Source of the DNA: Erpetoichthys calabaricus
Lineage: Eukaryota > Chordata > Cladistia > Polypteriformes > Polypteridae
DNA: 64,000 nt
Assembly: GCF_900747795.2 (NCBI RefSeq)
Contig: NC_041401.2
Span: 69,177,188 to 69,241,187 of the forward strand
Direction: 5' to 3'
Positions within the stretch are counted from its first letter, which is position 1. Each line of letters begins with the position of its first letter. Both the position numbers and the translations under genes were made by a program. This document shows, in pieces, positions 14,601 to 27,600 of this stretch. Under the pieces are notes generated by a model that saw only the letters and a list, made by a program, of their open reading frames with translations, searched no databases and was not told the origin of the DNA.

Positions 14601-14830
14601 GCGATGCATGCGTCTCTGTTATATGCCATTTGTTATGGGATTCGTAAAAGCATTGTTGATGTTTGTGATGTGCCATCTGTTGGAATGGAAAATGCAATGC
14701 ATTTTATCAGCACAAATGTCTGCTGTGCCATCTTTTGGAATGACAGAGACATAGCAACAGGACGGACACACAGACATCCATTTATTAAGGTGGTTAAATC
14801 ACCTTCGGAAAATGGCCAAGTACATAAAAA
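14601..14830. repeat. Degenerate modular repeat, TGCCATCT-type units
   Basis: Three related units begin near 14624 (TGCCATTTGTTATGGGA), 14671 (TGCCATCTGTTGGAATGG) and 14726 (TGCCATCTTTTGGAATGAC), about 50 bp apart. They are followed by ACACAGACATCCATTTATTAA at 14768. Likely a repeat family, not named. Confidence 0.45.
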
Positions 14831-16380
14831 TTGAATTGTTTGGAATGTTGTGGACATACAAATGGATAACTTTGAATGTGAATTGTGCAACATGAGTAAT
14901 GTGAGATATTTTATGGACTTTTTTATATTGTTCACTCTTGTCCACTTACGACTCCTATTCTATCAGAAACTTTATTATCTCAATTCTGCTTTAAAACATG
15001 TGATGAAAATTGTCACTACAAACTACACAAGGTTAGTAAAATGTAATAAAATCTCTTTTGGGTAAAGTATTCCTTTAATTTGGCACTCCAAATTGCTCCA
15101 CTATGGAGATGAGTGTGAGTACAACCCAAGGTGGAATGTTGTCCCAACTAGGGTGGGTTCTTGTCTTTCACGAGTGGGCTGTGGTTTCCCGTGACTCTGT
15201 ATTGGTCTTTTTAAAGCAAAATTATCAGAATTTCCTTTTTCTCGGGTAGTGGATTTTAGAAGTATCAAATCTCTTCAGGTTTGATTCCCACTGGGTACTA
15301 TGGAATACCATTTGTGCCAAAATTAAAAAAAATAAGATTACAGTTATGAAATAAATAACTACATGCAAAAGTACAGTGATATATATAAATGAGTAAATAA
15401 ATTGTGAAAAAAGCAATTAATTTAGTCTTCTAATTATTATGAAAAGTCATCTAACTATTATGTAATACAAAATCATTATTGTTATTAAAGGTTTTATTTC
15501 ACAATGGCCATATTTTTAAGGACCATTTTTATTTCACAGTGTGACTTTTCCAAATGGCTCTTATTTATTTCCCAATGCCTTTTTTCATGATGGTTCCGTC
15601 ACTTATCAATGAAAATAAGTACTGCATCCCATTTACCATTGAAGTCAGATGTTGGATTTGGGAATGACATTACATCTGAGTTGCCTTCTTTCCCAATAAA
15701 CTCTAGCTGTGGACCAGCAAAACATTCAGAAAACCAATATGGATGTGTCTAGGGAAATGTTTCTTGTGCTTGCTCCATCAGAATAAATAGCAGTTGATAA
15801 AAATGCATCACGGTATGTCGTGTATCCAAACATTGTAGCAACATGTCCACAGATAGAAGTTGGACAGTACTATGTGTATGACTAATTTAATAAGACACAA
15901 ATATGAGAAATGCTAATAAACAGCAGAATAATACAGATTTCACTAAAATTTGTAACATCGCCATTTTGGATTGACATCCTGATCTGAAGTTAACTCAGAC
16001 TTGATAGACCAGGCCTGAGTTTCCGAATTGGAAAATTGACTTAAGAGGGAGTTCCAGTTGAGAAGTCCGACTAGGAACTCAGAAATTCAGACTTCCCACT
16101 TCAAATGGAATGCAACATAAGACCACCTGGCTTAACCTGTTTCTATTGGTTAATCATTTGCTGTTGATTACTTTTCCCTGGTGGTAAACTATTTGAGACA
16201 AATAGGCCAACAGTTGGAAATACTCAGACACTTAAGTGCTCTTAAAAATGTTGATGTTGTTGAAGACTTTAGTAGTTTAAGACTAACTGAGAGCCTTACT
16301 CACAAAAAAAATGCGCGTGAAGAATTCACATAGCCACGCATTAATGTTAAACGTCAATGGCCAGAAATTCAACCTGACAT
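14831..16380. other. Unassigned sequence
   Basis: AT-rich; no exon or named repeat recognised. Confidence 0.5.
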
Positions 16381-17405
16381 TCTTCCTGGAAAACTTTGTA
16401 AAGTGTTTGACTCAGTTGATCGAGTTGCTCTATGGAACACCCTGAGACTTTGTGGGACCCTCCTGAAGTTGCTGCGGATATCATAGCCAGCCTTTACACT
16501 GGTACTGCGAGTGCTGTGCAGAGTAAAGGCAGAACCTCTGCGTTTTTACCAGCTGATTCTGAGGTTTGTCAGGGGTGTGTTCTTGCTCCTACTCTGTTCA
16601 ATGCTTGCATGGACTGGGTGTTGGGCAGGACCATGGGGTCCAGAGGCTGATTGGGATCCTCGAGAAAGTGAGCAAGGACTCTGATTGTCTGGGCTTGCAA
16701 GCATCCTGGATAAGAAACAAGATCCATAGCTTTAATGACCTCTTGGGCACAGCCATCAGCAGTGTGTCTGTCTGTGGAGACAATGTTTACACCATTGAGA
16801 GATTTTCTTACCTCGGCAGTGACTTTCACGTCTCTGGTGACTCTTCCTATGAAGTCAGTATATGGGTTAGGAGAGCATGGGGGGGTCATGAGGTTGCTGG
16901 AAATGGGTGTGTGGTGCTCCTAATATCTTTGCAAAGGGACAAAGATCCAAGTCTTTAGAGTCCTGGTGCTTCCTGTTTTGCTATATGGCTGTAAGCTATG
17001 GACAGCATTCTGAGACAAAGACTGGACTCCTTTGGTGCTGTGTCTTTTCAGAGAATCCGTGGATACCGCTGGTTTGACTTTGTGTTGAATGAGCGGTTGC
17101 TCACGGAGTCCAGAATGAGACACATTACCTGCATTGTGAGGGAGTGTCAGTTACGGCACTATGGCCAGGTGCCGCAATTCCCCAAAGGTGATCTGGCTCG
17201 CCGAATCCTCATTGTTGAGGAACTTGAGTGGCTAAACTAGGCCAAGGGGACGCCCATGTAACACCTGGCTGCAGCAGATAGATGGTCATTTCTGGAGGGT
17301 GGGACTGGCTGGGGGGATACCAACCAGGATCATGAGCTGTTCTGTTCTGTGGTGGGTGTGGCAACGTACTGTACCAGTGCATGCTCCCCAAACTGACCTG
17401 ACCTG
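16381..17405 (+). mobile_element. Non-LTR retrotransposon (LINE), 5'-truncated and decayed
   Basis: Reverse-transcriptase remnants are spread over several frames: KVFDSVDRVALW (16399), CQGCVLAPTLFNACMDWVLG (16569-16628), and YLGSDFHVSGDSSYEVS (16809). The C-terminal part has QRLDSFGAVSFQRIRGYRWFD and MRHITCIVRECQLRHYG. The FADD catalytic box is absent, consistent with an internal deletion after 16640. The 3' end is GGTGGGTGTGGCAACG (17351), then CTGACCTGACCTGA. Clade not assigned. Confidence 0.8.
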
Positions 17406-18293
17406 ATACTTCCAGATGATATTCTGTGCAGACACTGTACTCAATTGATCTTCAGCTACCCAGAATCTCTTCATCAGCGTGAATAATTTGAGGATCAATT
17501 TTGAGCATTCCTCAATATATTGTCAATTTGTCTTAAAACAGTGTCATGCTGTAACCGACAGGCTGCGCTTCAGATTGGCAGCACCCCACCACAGGGCTAG
17601 ATGCTTGACTGACAGTAAGCCCGTTGGAAAGAAACAGGGAGGGAACCCCTGCATTCCACAAGCTTCAAGATCATTCAAGACGATGGACAGAGACTTTAAA
17701 ATAGAGAATGGGTTGTTACTGTTTTGTTACTGATTTGGGGAGAAGGAAAGCGAGGGAGAGACAGAACGACCGTGAAAGGGCAATCACAGCTACCACCGGC
17801 AGTGTTACATTAAGGAGGGGTACAGAGCGCAACCAGCAGTGGGTCTTCTTTTACCAGGTGTATCCCCTGGAATGTAACAGTGAGAACAGTGAAGTTGTTA
17901 GGCTTTTAATGTTCATTCTTTTATCATTTAATAAATACACCCATTGCTTGGTACAGTTACAATATGTTAAACCGTGTTTATACATTTCTCCTGCAAAACT
18001 AAGTATCATAATGCTTACTGCCTCTGTGTTTTGTCAGATTGAATGTGAGGAAAGAACAAGTAATGCTAAAAGATTTGTGGGTAACCCAAGGTCCAGCCAG
18101 TTGGTCCTGGTTGTCAGTTGACAAAACCTTCATAAACGAGCTATTCGGAAAAGTCGCTTTGTGAAATAAAAAAGGGTCTTTACAAATAAGCCCATTGTAA
18201 AATAAAATCTGCAATAATAATAACATAATGATTTTGTATTTCATATTAGTTTGTTGTCTTTTCATAACAATTAGATGACTTTTATTTAATTAA
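17406..18293. other. Unassigned sequence
   Basis: No host exon recognised. The open frame at 17708-18121 shows no domain. Confidence 0.45.
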
Positions 18294-19260
18294 CTAGGAG
18301 GCTCTGCCCCCTGCTTACTTTGCTCACCAACCCCCACTCGCAAATGGGGAAGTGGATGTACAATTTAAACAGATTGTTATTTTCATGGGAATCGCTACAT
18401 ATGCATCATAGACCTAACTATTTTACATTACAGCAAGTAATTAACCATAGTAAAAAATAGTAAAATGAAATAAATTGAAAGAAAATTATGTTTCATGTTG
18501 CGTTAGAGGTATTCATTGCGTTATACGTTTTTGTTCTGTTTGGCTTTGAAATTAACATGCAAATACTTTTTAAACTTACACTTATACTGTAAAACTTCAG
18601 TAAAACAATTTTTTTAATTAACTTTTCGTCAATATCAAATTGAATTTTGATTCCGTGTTTGGACTTACATCGTGACAACATAACATATAACTGCCCGTGA
18701 GTGAATATCGTTTCATTCTCTCTAATAAATAAACCAACTTTTTCGAATGTTTGTCCCTGTGATTTGTTAATTGTCATAGCAAAAGCTATTCTAACGGGAA
18801 ATTAAATGTTTTAATACGAATGGCATATCAAGATCTCAATTGGTGTCTAATGGTATCAGGGGAAGATGTACTATATTACCTTTCTTGTCGCCCGTTAAAA
18901 TTTTACATGCCATTTCCGTGTAACTGAGTAACAGTTTTTCCGTTAATTCATTTGACTTCATCGTTTCTCTGTGTTAGGATTGCCCATGTACTCATTTCTT
19001 CTGTTGATAACCATTCGGGATGAAATTCTTCAATAAGATTTTGACATCATAAGTCTTTTTTTTATTGGGAACTTAAAGTGAGGAAAATGTAAAAATCTAT
19101 AAGAGCTGAGAACGCAGTAATGTATCTGACAAAAAACATTCACACGAATGAGCGGTGAGAGGACCGTGGGCATGGTTGGAAATGGTTGAGAGGAGGGCAG
19201 GACTTGACAAAATCTCTTGGAAAAAGTCTCATCTCAAGATCTTCTTTTATAATAGAGAGA
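18294..19260 (-). mobile_element. Helitron, internally deleted, minus strand
   Basis: On the minus strand the 5' end reads TCTCTCTATTATAAAAGAAG (from 19260) and the 3' end reads GCAGGGGGCAGAGCCTCCTAG before TT (ending 18294). This shows the TC start, a GC hairpin and the CTAG end of Helitrons. Between them lies the C-terminal end of a PIF1-type helicase. There are no inverted repeats or target duplication, as expected for rolling-circle elements. At 0.97 kb most of the Rep/helicase gene is missing. Confidence 0.85.
18493..18777 (-). pseudogene. Helitron helicase C-terminal fragment
   Basis: It reads [18 protein letters not shown], then [13 protein letters not shown], the last conserved motifs of PIF1-type helicases. 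Just upstream (18780-18930) further pieces such as KILTGDKKGNIVHLP can be read, broken by a stop and a frame change. Confidence 0.85.
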
Positions 19261-20588
19261 CATGTTTTTTCATAACTGACATAATGTATTTTTCCATACG
19301 ATAATTTATTTCATAACTACTATTTTATTTACTCCATTTTGGAAAAAAATGCTATCCCATTGCGTACAGGTAAGGAGCCAGTCCTGAGTGTGATGCCAGC
19401 ACTTTTATTTTATTCTTACCACATTTAGCATGCATAGCCATGCTGTTTCTTCAGTGTTCTTTGTATGGGTACTTCCACCTGTAGAAAGCAGCCATTTTGT
19501 TATATGCAGGACATGCCCCTTTGATTAGTACAAACTGATCAGGCATCTTTAGCAGCTGTCTCTACTTGTCAGATATTAGTTTCCATCATAATGCTGATTG
19601 TAATAAATTAGACAGCCTGAATAAATATTGTGGATTAACCCAGTGTGGGTGACCAGAAAATAGGTAAATGAGTCTCCATTCACAGATTACCAGAATTAGG
19701 GAAACTGAGCTTAGTGCGAGAGAAGAATTCAGTTAATGGTGGTGAAGGGTGAAGTACAAATGAAAACCTCCAGAATAACCCAAGTTCAATAGCTGTGGCT
19801 TAGTGGTCAGTGACTCAGAGTGGCAAGGTGTCTGGGCCAGCTAACCTTGAGTATTATGTTTGACTGCAGGAGATGCCTTGAAATCAAATGGAATGAATCT
19901 GTATGCAATTGAATCTTGCTCAGACACTCTTACACTAAAAGAAAGTGCATTAGCTGACACAAAACAACCAACCCCTGCATTCTTTAAGAAGTCAGGCTGT
20001 CAAATTTTATGAGAGATCCTTCTTAATGGATTTTTAAGAGTGGTGCTTTATAGCTTCCTTCACCACGCAAAAACAATGTTTCTCATTTGTTGTTTCTTTT
20101 CTCTCATATAGTCCCTTCCAAATCTTGATAGATGTCACTGCACAACAAGACATTTTATAATACGACTTCTCCTCCAACACACAATTTAATGGCACAGGTA
20201 AGTTAACAAGATTCATCTGCCCTGGCTGCTGGCTCACTGCTGTGCTGAAGTGAAAATAAGCTGTACTTCATTTTGGAATCTGTGGACGGAGGACAAGCCA
20301 ATTCACCTCAAAGAAAGTCCAGCATCAGCAAGAATGACACCGTGTGTGTGCCACCATATATTGGATGTTTATATAAATGTGAACAGGATGTCGCCATGTT
20401 TCCTCTGCAACTGGCAATGAACCTAAACAGTTTGACAATACCCTACCTATTGCAGACACTACGCAGCCGCTAATGTGGCATTATTTTTGTCTGTCTCCTA
20501 CCCAATATTGACCTGGGTGGGCGCACAATGACAATCCTGTCTTCTCTCATTAGTCTGGCTGCTAACACAACTGTTTTCACTCTTCCAG
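19261..20588. other. Unassigned sequence upstream of the kinase exons
   Basis: It may hold the 5' UTR exon and promoter of the kinase gene, but none can be recognised. No CpG-rich promoter is seen. Confidence 0.4.
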
Positions 20589-20691
20589 AGAAACACAGCA
20601 TGAATGATCATTTTCAGTTATACCTTTTTGGCGCTTTCGGGATTGCCACAGTCCTGGCAATAGCCCTGCTCTTCGTACTGTACTGTAAAAA
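20589..20691 (+). CDS. Kinase gene exon 1: start codon and membrane segment
   Basis: A pyrimidine-rich acceptor ending CTTCCAG precedes the exon, and the donor is GTAAGC. The first ATG, at 20600, has A at -3. The reading is [14 protein letters not shown] followed by a leucine/alanine/valine-rich membrane span ending YCK. The exon ends after two bases of a lysine codon. Because a real acceptor lies upstream, there must be an earlier exon, probably 5' UTR, which I could not recognise. Confidence 0.75.
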
Positions 20692-23600
20692 GTAAGCACT
20701 TAACTTTATCTTTCCTGTATTTATTGTATAGCTTGAACGATGGATGAAAAAGGCCACACTTAAGCCTAAGCAGAACATTAAAATGTCAAATGCAAAAGAT
20801 ACGAGTCAGGATTGTGAAGATGTATGCATGTATGTCCCTTGTATTCAAATAGTAAAAGGTGTGTGTGGTAACATACTAAGCACTCTCAGAAGATATGGAG
20901 GTTGTTTCTAGAAGTACAGTAGTTTTTTAGCTTTACTCATAAAAATGTATTTTATTTTGACTCAATATGTAATGTATTCACATATAGTATCAAGTGGCCC
21001 ATTTCGTATGGATGTGAAATTCTTACATTGTTTAAAGTTTTTGGTAAACTTTTCCTGCTCCATTAACTAGGCTTTTCCTCCCTAACACAGAATTAGGAAA
21101 AAGTAAATTCAAGAGTAAATGACACATTTTTTGTATTTTCTGTATTTTTGATTTAATTGACAAAGATTAAAAAATCTAGTTTATATACTTACAGGGAAAA
21201 CAGGATTACATAATTTTAAAAATGATTGACTGCATCGTTTAAAACTGTTCACAGTGAATGGTGTCACACAGTAGTTCTGATATAAAGTGTCATTTAGGTA
21301 TGCTTTAACTGTCTGTCCATTATCTGTTCCTGCTCTGTCCCTCTTTAAAGATCGTTTATCCATAACATAACATTCTCTGACCTACCTAATCCAATTCAGG
21401 GTTGTGAGGGGCTGAGCCAATTCTAGCAGCATTGAGTGCAAGGCAGGAAGCAGCCATGGATGCAGTGCTGGTCCATCACAAGGCATTCTGTACTATAATA
21501 TTACATCATATATAATCATATTGTTATAATTATTATTATTGTTATATTTAAAGAATTTTCTGAGATAGACCTGTTGCTATTGCCTAGGTAGTTTTATGTG
21601 GTATGTATGTACAGTATATGTTTTTAGTAGATTGTGTTTGTGTTAAGAAATTTCCTCACTGTGTGAAATATATTTTAAAATGGGTGCTTTCTGTAGTGTT
21701 ATGTATATGTATTGGTTTCTAATGTCTGTAGGCTTTTGTGTAGTGTATGTAGGACGACAATGGGCACAATGATCACCTTGTCCATTCTGCACAAGTGCCG
21801 TATTTCATCCGTCATTATTACTGAGTAATGTACTGGTCAAAAGTTTTAGAACACCTGTATGAAAATCAGTGCTTCTCTACAGACAAGGGGTTTGTAATTA
21901 ACCAACAATAGTTATCAATCCCGGTGGTATTATGCTATTGGGCAGATTCGGAGGGTGCAGGGGTTGCTGGGAAGACGGTTAATTAAGCAGCCTCTTTAAA
22001 AAGGAGCCAAAAAGACACTGAGGGAATCGCAATCATCTTTGTATATTTGTTTCTATGCATCACTCACTATTGAATTACAGTTTCATTCCGGATTTATGTG
22101 ATTGTCTTGTGCTTGCTTGTTTATGTGATTTTCTCAGAGTTGGTAAACATCTACGTCTGGGAGCGCTCCCAACTTTTCCAGATGTTCACACAACATCTGG
22201 AATGTGGTAGGAGAAATCATTCAGGAAACTGTTCACTTGGCATCTCAACTCATGCTCTCCATCATCCACGCCTGTTGGATGGGACTGTGTTGTTAAGTGT
22301 TGATTGTTCATCGTCTAGTGCTTGGGGTTTCATTAGGTTTCTTTTGCATAATGCTCATAAATTATTATTACCGCTGGGGACACTGTTTTTTTAATATTGT
22401 GTTGTTTTTTTTCTCTTCATTATTTGCTTACTATAACTTTAATTTCCTTATTATATCCCTATTATTGATTGATTAATTGAGCTTCTTTATCAGTGCCTCT
22501 GTGTGAGTGTGCGTGCCAAACCAAGGCTGGGTGTGTTCCTGGCGTCCCAGTAGTAAAATAAAAAAATCATTGTTTTGGTACGGTGTGGATCTTAGCATTC
22601 TTGCGACAGATACAGACCACAAGAGAGGGAAGTAATGTGTAGTTAAGGAAGAGCTTCTGAGGGCCACAAACAGTCTACTGCGCCATTAGCTATCAGCATA
22701 TGAGGCCTTTCCCCTAGTTTATTAAATATTTTAACTTTATGAACTTAAAATTCCAAAATGTTCCCACAGGTACCGGCATTTATACCAAGAGCTAAAACTG
22801 CTCCAACATGCCAACAAACTCACTCACATTTCCAACGACATGTCCCATGAAAATGTGCCGGACGCCTCTGTGCAGTGCATGCGTTACCAGGTTGAGATGG
22901 AATGTGTAACAAGTGGCACCTTACGCAGGGAAACAGAGCCACATTACAACAGATCTGTGTGGAAGCCTCCAGCAACGGAAGTTGTTGAGTTTGAGTATGC
23001 GACGTGATAGGATTTGAATGTATATGGAACATACACATCTGGAAACCACTGGGAACAGCATTCCATTTATAGGTAGAGAGGAAAAATACATTATTCTGGG
23101 ACACCATGTTAAGGCAAGGCACACAGAACTTTGTAAGCTGGTGATGAGGGCATGGCCGTAGTTTTCATACCACACATTGGGTCCATTGATATGATTAGAG
23201 CAGAACATGAAGGGCACAGGGATATCAGAACACAGTTGCAGATGAAGTGCATCCCTTCATGGCAGCAGTTTACCCGCCTGCCATTGGACTCTTTCAGTGG
23301 GCTATTGTGGTGGAAATTTAACATCTTATTAAAGAAAGAAACATCCTCTAACACCGGGGTGTCGAATGCCATGCCTGGTGGTCCACAGTGGCTGCAGGTT
23401 TTCATCCTAACCGTTTTCCTAATCAGTGACCAGTTTTCAATGCTAATTAACTTCTTTTCCCTTCATTTTAATAGCCCTGTTTTTAAGGATTTGGTGCTCT
23501 GAATTGATTTCTTTCTTCAATAGATGAAAGACAAACAGAAATGAGATGTGAAACAAGCTAACAGATGACCAGCTACATTGGGGTTACAAACTCCAAACAA

Positions 23601-24641
23601 TTTCACTTGAATCACTTTCTTAATGAGAAGCCGGTTCTTGCTGTTAATTAAACTCCTTATTTAATTCCATGGCTTGTTGCTGCTCTCATACTGTCACAGC
23701 ACACATTTCTAAAACTGTTGATATTCTGTTTTTTTTATGTGCTGGCTTGTTTTGTGTCTATTATTTAGCTGCTAATTAATGAAAAAGAAACAACAAAGGG
23801 GCCTGAGTCAAGTTAATTAAAATTAAGGCAAAAGAAGTAAATTAGCAGCAAAAACTGGTCACTAATTAAGAAGGTGGTTAGAATGAAAACCTGTAGCCAC
23901 TGCGGCCCTCTAGGACTGGAGTTTGACACCCGTGCGACAGGACAATTCAGTAATCAGGCAGGAGAAAAGCTGTTCATTGTACTGTATCTTTTAATGACTC
24001 CTCGGCAAAATGCCTTGGAGGGAGCATTCTTCAAACACAGTCTGTTACAGCAAGGTCAGAGAAACATAGAATATAGGTTCATTTTATAAACTATTGAATT
24101 TACATACTGTGTCCGTCAATGCATACATTTTACTCTTGTTGGTTCATTGGTTTACATCCAAATGATTTATATAGAATAAAAATCTATTATATTATATTCT
24201 GGTTCTTCTTATACCTTTTGAGATGAGACACCGCCCTTGAAATTTCTGTGCATATAACAACTGTCCAGTCTCATTTATAGGACATCTGCTGATTTCTTAG
24301 TCATCTCTTAGTCATCCTTCAGTACATTTTGTATATTACATCAACCTTTCTTCTGGTACATTCTTTATTTACTTGACCATCTCAGTATTTTTCCTAAACC
24401 AAATCTTATATTTCAGTATACATTTGTTGTTCACTTGACCTTGATTTGGTTTCCCACATTTATTTACCCATTATGCTAATTCATTAAGATGAATGCTGTG
24501 TTACCCTAAAATTATTCTTCCACACTATTGACCAAGGCCAATATTAGATTTCAGTTTTAATAAGGAAGTCAGTTGCTGTCAGCCTATGGAAAACAGTCTG
24601 ACCATCAGATACAGCGCAACATCCCTTTTCTTTCTTGTTAT

Positions 24642-24679
<38 letters not shown>

Positions 24680-27600
24680 ATTAAACTGATGCAGATGGCA
24701 TACAGCTCTGTGATCTGTGCAATAAACATGTCTAATGCTACCATAGGTGGATGAAAAATTCTCCACTGTATGGGATAGTTTAAAAAAGCTTTGATTTCAT
24801 GCAGTTTGCTATACCTGAATTTAATACACCACAGCAATAGGATTGGATTATTGCCCATATTTAAATTAGAGTTTTACCAGCTCTGATTTACAGCTAAAGC
24901 AACAAGAGGAGTGACTCAAAATGGTGGCGGCAGTTCAAAGCGTAATTGAGTACCCTCGATTCTTGGTAATATAATAATAATAATAATTCATTACATTTAA
25001 TATATAAGTTGCAGATATTCTTTCAGCATTCAGAAATTTTAGATGGATTCCAATCATGAATAACAGTGGGCATGAAATAATAACTATATGGTTTTTGGGG
25101 CAGCACTTTTGTGTTTTTAATTAATAGTGATGCACGGTATGGGACAAGCCTCGTTATCCAAGCTGTTGTTATACTTTTAATTGGAGTTAAGCAACTAGAA
25201 ATAAAGATGACAAAAGGTGATTAAAGAAAACTGACACACCACAAAAAGCAAAAGTTCAAGTTTACATTCTTCATAATCTATCTTTAAGAAAGCAATATAG
25301 ATATAAATATAAATAATTCTGGCTTGTTGTTTTGAATTCCTCGGCCGATCTGTTTAAATTCAGTTATAACAACTAAAACCATTCAGAATGCACTGTCTAA
25401 TTGAGCTTATTCTAAATGTCAGCAAGGAACTCTGGATGCCTGGATTCAAGACTCTCTTCCATATAATCCATATTATCTAGTGAAATTCTATCATCATATT
25501 CCATCACGCTTTCCTCTCATAATTATTTTTCAGGCTCCAAGGTTCACCGTAAATGACCTCTCCTTGCTCCAAATCGTAAAGGCTGGGAAGCTGGCACTGT
25601 TTTACAAAGGGAAGCTTAGTCGGGGAACATGCAAAGGACACAAACTCACCACCTGCAAGATCTTCAAAGAAGGTGCTACTGCTTTGCCCTTGTGTTGCTT
25701 AGATTTCTCTGTACTTTTTACAACTCGACTGCATGGTAGCAGAGAGAAACCTTATGAATGCAGAGTGATAGTAGGAGGGCACTTTGGGTAAACTGCTGAA
25801 TGTTAGCTTGGAATAAGTTTAAATTTTGAGACATGCATGGTATCACACTGTGGTGGTCACATAACCATTTCAGATACTTGATAAATGAATAATGTAACAA
25901 ACTGTTTTCGCAGGAGTCACCTTGAAGACAGTAGAAAATGAGATTGCAATCATGAAGAAGCTAGGACATCACCATAATATACTACAGCTGCTGGACTGGA
26001 ATACCACCAGAGGTAAGATGTTTGGTCATGAAGGTTTAGGTACCTAAAATATGATGATGGAAATATGGCTTGGCTTTACAAATTTGATATTATATTTATG
26101 ATGTAAGAATTAAGTTGGAATAGGCTACGTATGAAGTCAAGTAAGGAGCTGATGTGTACTGGTGCTGTGGTATTTTTTACAGAGCCCTATGTTTTTCTAA
26201 TGGAGTTCGTAAGCCAAGGCACACTGAAGACTTTCCTCCTGCGGTACAAGGAGCCACTGAGTTCCAGCAAAGATTCCCAGCACTTGCTCATGGTGGCAGC
26301 CTACCACATTGCACTAGCAATGGAATACGTACGCTCCAAAATGGTAAACCTCTTATGAAAATTCTTTGAATCTAAGATGCTGAAGGGCTATGGCAGCCAG
26401 AATTTAAAAATTTACAGTTGTGGTCATGCTTACATAAATGTCTATTGAAAAGAGTGAGCTGAGCTTTTCAGCCTGGTTGTTTCATTTTTAAAATATTTTG
26501 GACAAGAACTGTGAAGTGCTTAAGTGCTTGTAATGAAGTCCATAAAGTCCATAGCAGAATGCTTTAAATAGAAAGTCAAAATCTGTACAGAGCACTTTTA
26601 AAGTTGTTTGGCAATGTAAACCAGGCTCAAAATGTCATCAGATGGAGAATTAAAAAGACTCTGGAAAATTAACAAAACAACTCCACCTACAATGTCATTT
26701 GTACTGTGCATAACTTAACAAGGGTATTCATTGGTGAAAATCTTGACTTTGAAGGTGCAGTCTGGGGATTTTGCAGGAATACTAACAGCATCCGCCTACA
26801 GAGTGCTGAGTTCTTTTATAAATATTTTTAGGTTCTATATTTTTCTGCTCAAAGATATTTCCAAAATGAGGAAAACAACTTAACAATAAATTGTTGTAGT
26901 CTCCAAACTGGACAGAAGGTATGTTTAACTGTAGAGTCCAATAACAACTTAATGGCTTGGCTAGATTTCTATTTGACCACAGTGACAGGATAAGATATGT
27001 TTTACTATGGATGCTTAGAGAAAGGGGCTAGTTGACTTGTGTCTGGAACCGTACACCTCCTATCATGCTCCTCAAGATGAGGCAACGGTCAACTAGTAAT
27101 AGGGAAGCAAGTGAATTCAATTAAATGATAAGCTTATCAGTTCATTTTTATTTTATATGTGATAATTGAGCAGTACAATCTTTATTATAATAATCACTCA
27201 ATTTGAGGAAACAATAACTCAATATTCTGTCATTTATATTCCTTACAAATGCTCAGACTTTCAGATTCTATGTGTGTAACTCTCACCATTAGTTTATAGG
27301 TTAATACCTTCTAACTCTAAATAAACAGTGGATATTCTGAAAATCCAGTGGTCACTAACAATGACAATGCTGTGCTGCTGTACAGGTGGTTCATGGTGAT
27401 CTGGCCTTAAGAAACATCCTTGTTGGCCGCTTTCCTCAAGAGTGCAAGATCACTGAGTTTGGACTGGCCAAAAACTTCTCTCGCATGAAGAGCCGGCGAA
27501 GCAGTCACAAGAGGCAAAATATGGTAATAGGCAGGAAGAAAAATCTGTATTAAACACGTAATAATTTGTGCATGTCCCAGTACAGTTGATTGACTGACTG

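Larger units (their letters stand above)
22981..25533 (+). other. Kinase intron 2
   Basis: It contains the hAT copy at 23352-23938 and the poly-G run at 24644-24677. A short AAT run (24969-24987) sits by a TTCATTACATTTA repeat fragment. The rest is unassigned. Confidence 0.6.

Noticed and set aside
20273-20473. 66-codon frame with CVPPYIGCLYKC just before the kinase exons, considered as an extracellular exon
   Set aside because: No fitting donor in phase with exon 1 was found and STYK1-type proteins have very short N-termini.
22098-22394. 98-codon frame in kinase intron 1
   Set aside because: No domain, not in frame with the flanking exons, and no fitting splice sites.
24544-24858. Minus-strand frame with a polyproline run
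   Set aside because: The prolines come from the poly-G tract inside a kinase intron.
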